Part shown: piece after piece, positions 14,865 to 26,300 of the stretch | How positions within the stretch are numbered: the first letter of the stretch is position 1 | Layout: every line of letters starts with the position of its first letter | NCBI RefSeq assembly: GCF_037975245.1 | Contig: NC_092575.1 | Coordinates: 759,001 to 823,000 of the forward strand | Source of the DNA: Apostichopus japonicus | Taxonomy: Eukaryota; Echinodermata; Holothuroidea; Aspidochirotida; Stichopodidae | Direction: 5' to 3' | Length of the DNA: 64,000 nucleotides | Notes under the pieces: model-generated | Told to the model about the DNA's origin: nothing | Databases searched by the model: none | Seen by the model: only the letters and a program-made list of their open reading frames with translations | Position numbers and translations under genes: made by a program

Positions 14865-15110
14865 ATGTCACAATTCTGTGTTGTTGGAGGTTGCAGTTAT
14901 ACCTCATCCAACAAAAGCATCAGCATTTTTAGAATTCCGAGTAAAAGAACCGACGTAAAACGCCGCAGACTTTGGATCAATTTTTTGAGATCCACGCGGA
15001 AAGATTTTTCAGCACCCGGAGTATCTCATGCCCATGAGTCCACATGCATGACCCTGCTTCTGTGTATGCTGCAAATGTCTCATTCTGTGAAAATTATATA
15101 CTGTCGATAG
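14865..15110 (+). pseudogene. THAP-type zinc-finger reading frame, truncated (transposase remnant)
   Basis: The frame starts at ATG 14865 and gives 81 residues. Its beginning, MSQFCVVGGC, followed by ISIFRIPSK, RRRLWINF and RKDF, follows the THAP pattern: N-terminal CxxxxC, an F-R-I/F-P turn, a conserved Trp, then a K-D-F segment. The expected Cys-x2-His near residue 53 is not present; the sequence there reads VSHAHES, so the C2CH zinc site is broken by mutation or a lost exon boundary. THAP domains bind DNA in P-element and Kolobok-type transposases and in host proteins. Because the frame lies wholly inside the TTAA-flanked element, a transposase origin is the simplest reading. After about residue 60 no similarity is visible. 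A working first exon of a host THAP gene is possible but less likely. Confidence 0.55.
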
Positions 15111-15956
15111 CTGTGTCGGACCATGGTCGGACATAGCTAATGTGAAATTGACCGTAAACACGCCCTGGACGTCCTTACATGTAACATTATATCACGCAAT
15201 TGACAGTAATATATTTACTGTAAGAGATGACCGTATATATATACCGTGCCAAGGGTATAGCATTGTTAGTACATGTACGGTAGTTAGTTACAACTCTCGC
15301 CGGCGTTGGCTCACAGCATGTGTAAATAGCCATGTTAGGATTTATCTATTTCATTTGTTGTATTCCAGTATCGTGAGTTCGTGATACATGTGTAATATTG
15401 TCCGTTCTGTTTATTCCGACATCTGCATGGTCCAAGGAGTTGAATAAAAACAGTAGTATGTAGCGATCGGACGTTTTATTTCGTTAGTGACTGTCCTGTG
15501 ATTGTGGGATGTTAGTACTGGTCAAGGCCTGTTTCAACTAGACCTAACTCTATGGAATTACACAGACTCACGGTAGTTTTTCGCCCAGGTTTGAACAAGA
15601 AACGTGGATTAGGATGTTCACTGCTAAATTTGTTTATTGACAGGATACCTTTTCTGTGTTTGTATACTTTTGGATATTAAAACGAGTAAGTACTATGTAA
15701 GTATATTGTACCGTATACGGACCTATTGACGCTACGCTATGTAAAAGATGCCTCCATTTGAGTGGAAATTTTGCTAATAAAATAAGCAATTTAACTAAAC
15801 TTTCTGCTTATAATTGTCTTAAAACTTGTTGTTAACCTTCATGTGTTCTTGTTTTAAGCTAACAGCTTTTCAAACGCTCGAAATTGGAAGTCAAAAACAG
15901 TACAATTGTTCGCTATCTGTGTACAAACGGTGCCTATATCAGCGTTTGATTTTCGC

Positions 15957-15987
15957 GGTATACAAACTTTGACGTCACACGGTGACC
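15957..15987 (-). repeat. Subterminal inverted arm, right, with TGACGTCA
   Basis: Reverse-complement partner of 14750-14780, with the TGACGTCA palindrome preserved. Confidence 0.85.
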
Positions 15988-16175
15988 AGAGGCTCCTTTG
16001 GGTCAATCTCTGTTTTCAGACATTCCAGAGGTTCATGTCACGTGACTACCCAAAATGTCCATTTTCGTGGTCGTTTTTGATGGGTTATAGTAGGTTTTCG
16101 AAGATTATTTTTTACACATGTTGATTATGGGTATGTAAACTCCTAAATTAATGGAAAATCTCAACAACAAAAATT

Positions 16176-16192
16176 GCCTCCATATTTGGTCT
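16176..16192 (-). repeat. Terminal inverted repeat, right
   Basis: GCCTCCATATTTGGTCT, the inverted partner of 14567-14583. Confidence 0.85.
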
Positions 16193-16424
16193 TTAACAGG
16201 TTCAGGGATAATGACCCCCACATCAACCCTTTTGTACATGGGACATCTATCTCCTCTTAACAGGTTCAGGGATAACCAACCCCGCATCAACCCTGTTGTA
16301 CATGGGACATCTATCTCCTCTTAACAGGTTCAGGGATAACAACCCCCACATCAACCCTGTTGTTCATGGGACATCTATCTCCTCTTACTAGGTAAACGAC
16401 CACCCCCCCATCATCCCTGTTTTA
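16193..16424. repeat. 64-bp minisatellite, right part (starts with the TTAA target copy)
   Basis: The array resumes with TTAACAGGTTCAGGG. ATGGGAC anchors lie at 16238, 16302 and 16366, again 64 bp apart. Left and right parts together make about seven units once the transposon is removed. Confidence 0.95.
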
Positions 16425-16615
16425 ACACGACTCTGGATGCAAGATGGAGGAGTACGACTCACAGACCTGATCATGAAGACAGAACAGCTGTAAACTTTGT
16501 CTAAATGTTGGCTGTGACACCAGACAAAGGATTCTCTCTTCTTCTCCAGGTTTAAAGATGTCATTCTTCACAGTACTTTAAGGTTCATCTGTCATCCTTG
16601 CATCTGCCATTTCTT
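16425..16615 (-). other. Probable 3' UTR of the ZDHHC5/8 gene
   Basis: Directly downstream of the stop codon on the minus strand. I see no AATAAA or ATTAAA in this orientation before the minisatellite, so the poly(A) site may lie beyond it or use a variant signal. Confidence 0.4.
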
Positions 16616-17368
16616 TCAGACAGATACTTCGTATGTAGAGAATACAGTTCTATCATCAGTCTCATAGGAGACACCATGTTTAGTTTGCGGTGATTTGTGA
16701 TGAACGTAATGTCTGGCCCGGCCTGAATGGTTGTTGCTAGGGTGACCGCTAGGGTGACCACGATGTCCGTTATGTTCAATAATATCATCGGCTTCCTCTA
16801 TGTCCTCGTTTGCTTTCAATGCGGTTACAAATGAGATTGGTCTCCTTGTTCGAGCCGAATCTCCATTGCCCATCTGAGTGGGAGACTGGGGTAGGTGTCT
16901 CCCCGAGGGATAGGGCATGTGGTTAGGGCCGTGTCCATTACTCCTTTTGGAGTAATGGTTTCCCACCCCTGGTATCGGATGGTGACCAAGATGATTGCCT
17001 GTGGCCTGACTCTTTGCACTGCTCGACGAAGGAGTCGTACTGGAGGACTCCCAGTCCAGTTTACCTCTCCTGGACCTGGGACTACTCAAAATGTCTGAGC
17101 TACTGTGAGAGGGGCTGGTGGATTTGCTGTCATTACTAAAACTGGTATCTTTGCGGCTGTACCGTATGTGTTTGCTGCTGTGTGAAGACGGTGAGGCTCT
17201 GTTGGTCTGCTGGATCTGGTAGAGATGAACCTGGTTGACTGAAGATACCGGTGGTGGTGGGGGAGGGGGCTCTGCTTCGCAATCATTTCCCTGACTGGTT
17301 TCTCCTATGCTTCTCTGATCAGCGACAGGATAGGTGGCAGTATGATTATCATCCACCTGCACATGATT
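16616..17368 (-). CDS. ZDHHC5/8: ZDHHC5/8 exon 8: disordered tail and PDZ ligand
   Basis: Terminal exon, 250 codons plus TGA. The acceptor reads TTTATATTTTCAG and is in phase 0. It contains [13 protein letters not shown], which aligns with the acidic/proline run after the catalytic domain in vertebrate ZDHHC5; Ser-rich and His/Gly-rich stretches; a [15 protein letters not shown] segment that stands out as ordered; and FSTYEVSV at the end. The last residues (Val at 0 and -2) fit a class II PDZ ligand. Confidence 0.93.
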   Translation of the reverse strand, partial: NHVQVDDNHTATYPVADQRSIGETSQGNDCEAEPPPPPPPVSSVNQVHLYQIQQTNRASPSSHSSKHIRYSRKDTSFSNDSKSTSPSHSSSDILSSPRSRRGKLDWESSSTTPSSSSAKSQATGNHLGHHPIPGVGNHYSKRSNGHGPNHMPYPSGRHLPQSPTQMGNGDSARTRRPISFVTALKANEDIEEADDIIEHNGHRGHPSGHPSNNHSGRARHYVHHKSPQTKHGVSYETDDRTVFSTYEVSV

Positions 17369-20300
17369 CTGAAAATATAAACAAATCAACTTTATCAACT
17401 TAGAACATGTTTGTTTGTCAAGTACATACAGTAGTAGTTCCCCAAAGTTGACATTACCTGACACACACAACGTTTTCCCACGAAACCCGATGCTTTCCGA
17501 GGGTTTCACTTTTTCACTTCTGAAAATGCGTTGTATAATTCCCGACGATACTGACCGTCTATTCATGAACGGATTACCTTGAGTTTACTTCCCCTTAAAA
17601 GCGCCGAAAACCATCGTTAACCCTGACGGTTCATAAACTAATAGACTGGGGAAATAATAAGCTGAGTTAAAAGAGCTTTGAACACTAACTCAAAGATTGT
17701 ATAAGACTTCCCTCCTTTAAGACTCTATACAACGGCCAATAGTAATTCATGCATGATTTGATGAGACTTACAAATAAAATCAATTCATTTCATTTGTGTG
17801 TGTCTTCAGTGTTGATCTTCTTGACTCAAACCAGCATTTAATAATTCTTCCAAAAGATAAGTAAGCAAGAAGTTTTCGCAGGAACCGTAGCGGAAAACGA
17901 ACTTGTGTTAAAAAGAACCAAATGCAAAAAGCCTGCGTAGTTGTTTCTTTGTATCCCAATATAACTGCTGTCAGAGTTTGGGATTCCTTGCTTTTATCAG
18001 AATTGCATTTTTGTTCAATGGAAGTCACAAAGGTTCATGGTTATGGGGTAAACAGAGCCCCTTTGTGGACCATTAATTGATTGACTACAAATGTACACAG
18101 TCACTTTTTAGACTTCCTGTTTGTTATACGTACACGAAAGACAGAGATTTAGAAAATTCTGTATACTACAGTTGGTCTACTACCCCCTCCGACTTTTGAC
18201 CATACTTTCTCCAAGGCATCATCTACATGCTACCGAGGTTCTACCCTTTCAAAGGTAGTTTTCTGTTTATATATTTGGTGTAAAGTTTACAGAGTAGCCA
18301 CACGCTGCATCAAAGACTGCATACTTTTTGTACGCGCAGACTGCCAGGAATGTAACTTCTATTAACTACTACTGTATGATGCTGCATATTGTGCTATAAG
18401 GTGATTCATATTTACTACATTCATGGACAAGATCAACAGCTACAGAAACAAAAGCAGATCGTCACTGGCTTCACATCAAGAATTTCCGACACAAATTTGT
18501 TGCATTGTTTAATCTTAAAGGACACTACTAATTATCAAACTTGAAAATGTGCAAACCATGCAAATTTCTGTTCTCATTTTGTTACATCAGCATAAACCTA
18601 ATAAACAATAGTTTGCCTATAGATAGAATCCTGCTATGTGACAATAAAATTATAAGGTTATAGACTGAATGGCATATCAAGTGAACTAAATGATAACATA
18701 TGGATTTCTGGATGGAATCACCAAATTCTAGAACAAGACACTGCACATTACAACAAAAAGGAGCAAGCATTATATCTTCTTAACAGCTTTGCATTATAAG
18801 ATACCCAAACAGGAAATTCATTACTAGTTATGTGCCTAACGTATGATGAGCTTGCACTTTCGTATATTAAAGTTACTTAATGTGGTACACATTGTAACCA
18901 TTGAGGCAGTCAGTTCTTCATGTAGAAAACTAACGTCAGTTCTTTATGTAGAAAACTAACAAAGTATTCAGGAAGTTTTATGTCCTTGTTGCTGCTTTAT
19001 ATGTCTTACATTTACTTCAGGTATAAAACCAACTAAACATATCTTGTCAAATACATCAAAATTACACATCAGTTAGACTCAACATTTGTCTCCCACCTCA
19101 TCTTCCAAAACCTCCAACCCACTTTATACTGACCTCTTCATCAAGAAATCTCCCGTAGGCATTTTTGCCCAAAATACTAAATTAATTCAATCTCCATATG
19201 CTAGTCTGGTCTATACAAATTCCTTCTTCCTGCAAATCTTCCAAAAAACCCTGACACTCAATCCCCAGGGACTCCATCATTTAGAGTTGTTTGTCAACAA
19301 ATTTTCGCCAACAGCACTTATCATATATATTTAAAGGCTGCATATTACATGTACACAACTTAAGACCTCCATATGCTCCAAAGTTCCATCACATTAATTA
19401 AATTATTGGTGAAGTTCAGACAGACTACAAGACATGAATCTGGCTTCCCTATATTTAAGTCCACCTTTCAATTGGGCCTACTGTAAATTGTGAGTTTTGC
19501 AGCAGGTTTGAACCGCTTTGAGTAAACCTGGATATCTGCAATCATGAGGATATATATTATCCTTTACCTTGGAATTTGCATTCAGCTGGTTAATGTTGTT
19601 GACTTGTGCCGTCAGAGATACAGGGGTATTTGATATACCATTTGCACCGTGGCTAGAGGGTTGGTATTTAGCTGCTGTTGCCAATACTACTCTATCTTTG
19701 TGATGCACATATCTGAGAAAAGAAAAGTAAGGAAAATAGATTAAACAAAAAAGTACATTTCCAGCTGAAAAGGTGAAATAATCTGGAAAATGACAAACTC
19801 ACTTTTAGAGTGTCACAGTGGATGGTATTATAGAATCAGAGTGTTAAAACTCCTCCCAGATGTTGGGTTAAAATCTACCCAGGTTGGGTTAAAATCTTTA
19901 GAAATTACTTCAAATACTTATTAGAGTCACCTTCTTCCTACTACCAACACCAAACTAGAGGAAAAGGATGGATCAGTTTTCTGATAGAAAATCACAAATT
20001 AAAATCTCCTTAGCAAATATCCAGACTGCTTTGAACTACCAACCATGTCATTTAAATATAACCATCCTTTGGACAATCAAAATCAAACAAAGACTGGTAA
20101 TTTTATTTCTATCCACTTTGGGAATTTAGATTCGATGGGAGAAATTTTACTTCACACCAATTTGAAAGTTTATTCCAAATTAGACATGAACAATGATATG
20201 TATCTTCAAGGACTGACTACAAAGAAAACTGTAGTCATGGCAACAGAGATATTCTAGCAGCTCTAAATTAGCTGCATGACGAAGTCAACTATTGTTCTTT

Positions 20301-23300
20301 CTCATTGTAATTACAAGCCAAGGCCAGAGATTGACTGATTGCGACCAGTTACGGGTTTTAATGAAATCCAATACAGGCCATATTGACCTCTCAATGTGTA
20401 TTTTAATACATAATTGCGCTCATCAATGGTGAAAACATCCCATAATGTATCACAGTAGTCAAGTTGGGACTTGTCCTTTGAACTGAGTAGGTGAGAGACA
20501 GGAAAGTGCCAGAGAGACATCCTTCTGACTTCAAGAGGCAATTTACTGACACAAAAACCATGAATTTTACGATCGCTTTCTGGTCTCACCACTCTACAAC
20601 TGAATCCTCGGGAAACAGTACTGCACCCAATTATGCTTGGATGTCCCAAATTTGTTAGGACGTGGCTCTCGTTTAAATTTCGACAAGAAGTTTCACAATA
20701 TCCATCACTGAGATGTTCAATTATTTAATTTAAAGTCATTTAAATGTATTCCATGATGATTGCCCAACAATCTGTTTTGATACTACATTTTGGATTTTCC
20801 ACTCCCTCAAATCTCTACAAATGTCAATTAAGCATATTGCCATGATTGTGTGATTATCTAGTACATACTATGGACAAAAAAAAACTGTTAAGGTAGGTAT
20901 CGGTTTGACTATGTTTACAATGAAATGGAGGCTTCAACACTACTGAATGTCTGAAAATAATTTAGAGGATTTCTGAAACCTCACTGCAGAACTTTTAACA
21001 ATAACATACCAACTATTAATAATAACAACACCAACAGTTGGAGACAATACAGAGGAACATAACATGACAAATGGTTTGCTCTCATATTTAAAACAGCCAC
21101 AATCAACAAATATCCACTTTTTTGGGTTCCTTTCAAGAAAGTGCTTTGAGTCAGAGGGCTAATGCATCATGGTAGCACACACTTGAATAAAGCTAGCCAC
21201 TAGATATTTATGGTTTATTGAACTCTCAAAGCAGGATGACATATACAGATAATGTACTTATAGTGTGTTCAACTATCACAGGCACTTGGTCTTATTGACC
21301 AGCATTAAACCAGTAAATGACAAATTTCCGACCGATACTTGAGGTCCATTAGCAGGAGAGAATTCAAAACATTTTAATGTCTCAATATGCATTATATTAA
21401 TGAACATGAATAAACCGATCCCTAACTAACTCTACACCAAATTTTTGTTCTGTTTTGTACTTTTGTGTTGTTAAAATTCACACAATCATGACAAATGCAC
21501 TTTTTTTGCCAATAACACTGTCTCGTGTTTGTCAACAATACGGTCAGTTCAATCATAATGATCCGGTAAATTTGCGAGTAAATACATCGGCTGAATAAAT
21601 AATGTTGAAAGAAACTCAAACAATGTAGGCTACATAGTGAACTGTGTAATCAGTCACGGATCCAGCCGCCAGGGAAGAACTAATGACTTGTTTTGGAAAC
21701 GTTATTTCAGAGAGATGGAGAGAGCCAGACGTTACATGAGGCATACTATATAACACATATATAGTGAAGCATACAGCCTACTGTACAGGTATATACAGTG
21801 AGGTCAATACACCTCCCTGCGCATGTGTCCAACTAATGTTACGTAATGCCAACAGTGACGGTGCAAGGCATACTGTTTAACACATATAGTGAGGCATACA
21901 GCCTACTGGTATATACAGTTAGGTCCATACACTTCTCTGGGCATTTGTCCGACTAATGTTACATAATGCCACCAGTGATGGTGCAAGGCATACTGTATAA
22001 CACATATAGTGAAGCATACAGCCTACTGTACAGGTAGGTATGTACAGTAATACACCTCCCAGAGCATGTGTCCGACTAATGTTTTGGATTACTAGGCAAT
22101 CTCATTGCCTGAAGTTTCCATTCCTTCTAACTCTGCAAATGGGTCAAATATTCTGTCCAAAATTTACATCACCACATTTGTGTGATTGTCTAGGACACAA
22201 CAGTGTCAGAAAAAAGATTGTTTCAAAGGTTGAGATTGAATGCTTAATGAGGCCTTAACATAAACTAGCCAGGACAAGAGATATCTGTCACCAACACTCA
22301 ACATATATGTATGATATAATATGATAATATATGTATGATATAATATGATAATTTATATACATGATATTATATGATAATATATGTATTATAATATATGGTA
22401 ATATATATGACAATATGACAATATATATATGATTTTATATGATATGTGTATAATATGATAATATATGGATGATGTGATATGATAATATATGTATGATATT
22501 ATATGATAATATATATACATGATATTATGTGATAATATGTGTATTATAATATATGGTAATATATATGACAATATATAAATGATATTATATGATAATATGT
22601 GTATGATGTGATATGATAATGTATGTATGATATCATATGATAAAACATGTTTATTATATGATAATATATGTATGATATTAAGCACAGAGTTGTACCGTAC
22701 CTTGGTGGCAATGACGCACAGAATACTTGGACACAGTTCTGCAAACAGCCGTTATCGAATGGATTGTGACCACTACGAAACTTCCCGGTTACCTGCAAAA
22801 GAAAGAAAAGAAAAGATGGAAATAACAATTATAATTCGAAGAATCACCACCAACATCTACTCTGTAATTGTTAATTTACCTTTCCTTCAATATGTGAAGA
22901 AATTTTATGTAAATGGCACACACGAATTCAGATTTTTTAAATGGAATAAGAAGGGCAAATCATAATATAAGTTGGAACTTGAGTTTATGTAAATTGAAGC
23001 GTTTCTTGATAAAGCAACCTTTCCTTACAAATTAAGTTGAGATAACTTTATTGAAATGTCAATCTCACATTATAAAAGGAAACCTTTTTAAATTAGGTTG
23101 TCTTGATTCAACAGTAGTCTGTTCAATCAAAATCCAAGACATGGCAAATTAATTTTAATATGGTTAATACTGTTTCTCCAACACACCAAGAATGAGGTCA
23201 TTTTCAATGCAAACGGTCTGTACATTCCATCAAGTCAGAGTTTTAACGACATTTCAGATAATCTGGATTCACAATCGCCAAATTTTCAAACCTCAATCAG

Positions 23301-26300
23301 AGGCTCAAGTTATGTTGAATTCAGCGGAGCGTTGATGATGTGTTACAAGTTTCTCCGTCCTTTTTGGTCTAATTCGGTTTCTTATTCTTCCTTTGTCTGC
23401 GAAGCCCCGACACACTTGTTAGATAGAACATGGGTAAACTGAACATGGGTAAACTAAAGGCCTCTCCAGGAAGGAAAGAAAAATACACTAATTGGGAAAG
23501 CTTTCCTTCACATATTTGGCTCTTGTCTGAGATCTTGTGATGAGATTTGTAAATCAAATGTAATGTAATGTAAATCAAAAGTATGACACTACACAGCTGA
23601 GAGTTGGATACTATACTTGGATACAGGAGAGTTGGATACTATGCTTCGACAATTCTAAATCGCTCCTTTGAAAGCAGCTTGATAGGTTACCCCAAAACCT
23701 GGGAACCAAACATTCGTCTAGGAATAACAGGACACATGGATGGAGATATACAACTCATGATAAATTTGATGTGGTTTGATAATGATTTACCACATTTTGA
23801 AGGAGATGAAGAAACAAATTTTAAATCATAATATCAATTTTAACATGATATTTAAAAGTGTTCAGAGTTATTTTCAACTATTATATTGAACTATATTATT
23901 TATTTGATTGATTATTTTATTTTATTAAACTATATTATTATATTAAACTATATTATTTATATATTATTAAAGTATATTATATTTAACTATATTAAACAAT
24001 ATTCAGTTTATATCCACCATCAATCGTAACTTATTATCCATGATTGACAATAGGACAAAAAGCCACCATGCTGACACCTTCTCCTTGAATTTTAATTCTA
24101 ATAGACAATATAACTACACTGCTTACTAGTTGATAACCAAATGTAATGTAAATTGTGCAGTTGTTATTTCACTACAGCAGTCCAGACATGGACAGATCAG
24201 CATATATATACATATATGGCTTCTGGTAAAATGTAATTTTTTGTTGACATTCACACTACTCTCTTCACACTACATATCTTGGCTCGGCAAACCACTTGGC
24301 ATTCTCCAAGATCAATGGTATGAATAGATCTGAACCACTAATTTAATTTACTTGGCTTGGTATCTTGCCAAATGTTTGGTAAAATATTATCAAGGTTACC
24401 AAAAGGTCAAGGGAGGATTGTTAATCTTCTTATATGGCCATATTGAATTTGAATTTCCGGATAAAGTGACAGAAAAATAAAAAATAAAAATAAATCTCCT
24501 TCCAGATGCGGCAGATGGATCAAACAGATTTAAGCTGATTTTTTTTGGATTATTTAAACAAATCTTCATTTTAAACTAAGAACCAGAACATTCAAAAATT
24601 CAACTGCTATGTGTAAACATCTGTTTTTGTAAGCTTTCATGGTTAGTGTACTCCTTGAAGAGAATTTTTCATATCACTTTATTCTATTTTTCTTTCTTCT
24701 TTTTGAAGTTAAGGATGGGGTTGGAGCATGTCTGACCTGTCCAATGAGTGATGTACGATACTGCTGTTAAGTGTAGATTTTACATTCAACTAGTTTATTC
24801 AACATATTTATAACTTTCTTTAAACCTCCAGAATATTGATCATCTTCATTTTGATTCTTCCTCCCATTCTCACTCTAAATTAGTTTAACCCTCAGAGTTT
24901 AGGTGATGACACTACCATTGTCCTTGACAAGCTATCCCTGTCATCTCCCGCCCCGCTCCCCCCACCCCCCCTCCCTGTCGCTCTGTCTAATTTTACCTAT
25001 GTGATTATTTTTAAGGAAGTTAAACTGTCTCCTATCTCTAATGTTTTACTTTTACTGAACTATAAGGTTTGACCAAAGAGTACAGGCATGGCATATCTGT
25101 TAAAATGACTGATTTTTCATTTCATGTTACAATACATAATTCAAGGTATGAAGACCACATTCACCCCTGAAATTACTGAATACATCAATTGTTACACATC
25201 AAGGACCTTCAAACTAGCAATACTCCAATTGTTTTAAAAAAGTATTTACAATGTTAGCACCAAACAATTAAGTCCTTTTTCTGCAAACAAAACAATGCCA
25301 TCTGAATACATAAACTGCTTTCAATTTTGAATGACTTTCAGTTTCAAATAAATCTCTGATGACCCCGATTAATATCGAAAATGAAAGAATATATCTTCTG
25401 AGGGAAAGTGATGAGTTATCCTTGGAGATGAGTCATACAGTAAGCTAACCATGAGTGAACAAGTAATTAAAACCTTAATTAATTCCATGTTCTAATTTTC
25501 ACTATTCTTTGCTACCTTTCCCCAATATTCACAGTATCCGGCTTATTCAAAAAATGTCATTTGTGCACAAAGTTATTTATCAGAATCGAAAATGACAGAA
25601 TGAACATAAAATGTTCTGCTTTCATAGGGCATCATTAAGGGTTGAAAAGGGCCTGAAATAATGTCTACTATTGGCATAATGAGAGTGTTATCTACATTGT
25701 GCACTGTGTTGAGCTATAACTCTTAATATCGAACCTGCTTGACCAAAACATACAAACATCGGTCAAAAACTTCTAATTTGAAAAAAAAGGGGGGTGCAAG
25801 GAAGGAGAGTGGGAAGGGTAGAAGATAAGTGGGGGGGATTTAATTGATTTTTTATTAAATTGAAAATTTCCATTTGGCTGCCTCAATTGAAGATGGTTGT
25901 TGCTGATACCTGTTCATTTGTAGTACGTCCCCGTGATACGAGGGACATATGAAAGACTGCTAGAATCAGCACTGGGAAGAAAGCCAGGAAATCTATGGCC
26001 ATAACAAAAATACTGAAAGACAATAGTCAAGGTCAAAGCAACATACAACATCAAGTACTTACTGTGAAAGAACAAACTTACACACATAAAATAGCAAAGC
26101 AAAAACATATGAAAGTAATAGATAACAAAAAAAGTGAGATTCAGAAAACAAAAAAAAATTAAAAAGCTTCAATATTATTTTAAACCAAACAGGGGGAAAA
26201 AAAGGAAAACATTGATTGTGAATATTCCAAAGCTATTAGATTTAATGTGAGTTTTAATCTAGTATTGTAGAACAGTATGATAATAACTACAGTTGACCAA

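Larger units (their letters stand above)
14567..16192. mobile_element. Kolobok-like DNA transposon, 1626 bp, decayed
   Basis: The element begins AGACCAACTATGGAGAC (14567-14583) and ends with the inverted copy (16176-16192); 15 of 17 positions match. It is flanked by TTAA on both sides and splits one unit of the 64-bp minisatellite; removing it with one TTAA restores a perfect unit, so both ends are certain. Long subterminal inverted arms also pair (14750-14780 with 15957-15987, 28 of 31). Inside is a short plus-strand frame starting like a THAP zinc finger. TTAA target duplications occur in piggyBac and Kolobok; piggyBac ends usually begin with CC, whereas AG...CT ends and a THAP-type protein fit Kolobok. 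The rest of a transposase is missing, so this copy must be non-autonomous. Superfamily assignment is inference; the insertion itself is seen directly. Confidence 0.85.
19713..22700 (-). other. Intron 6, with minisatellite and AT-rich repeat
   Basis: 3.0 kb. Holds the repeats at 21740-22083 and 22300-22680. An open frame at 20311-20649 (minus) has no splice support or recognisable domain. Confidence 0.7.

Noticed and set aside
14567..16192. piggyBac or P-element identity for the 1626-bp element
   Set aside because: piggyBac ends normally start with CC and its transposase lacks a THAP domain; P elements have a THAP domain but make 8-bp target duplications, whereas TTAA is seen here.
16825..17286. 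Other-frame open frames over ZDHHC5/8 exon 8 on both strands
   Set aside because: Overlap the real terminal exon, which is fixed by splice phase and the conserved C-terminus.
20311..20649. 112-residue minus-strand open frame in intron 6
   Set aside because: No recognised domain, no splice sites consistent with the ZDHHC5/8 frame, and not hydrophobic or repetitive in a meaningful way.
22386..22685. Tyr-His-Ile-Leu-Ser frame on the minus strand
   Set aside because: AT-rich tandem repeat in intron 6; no splice or domain support.
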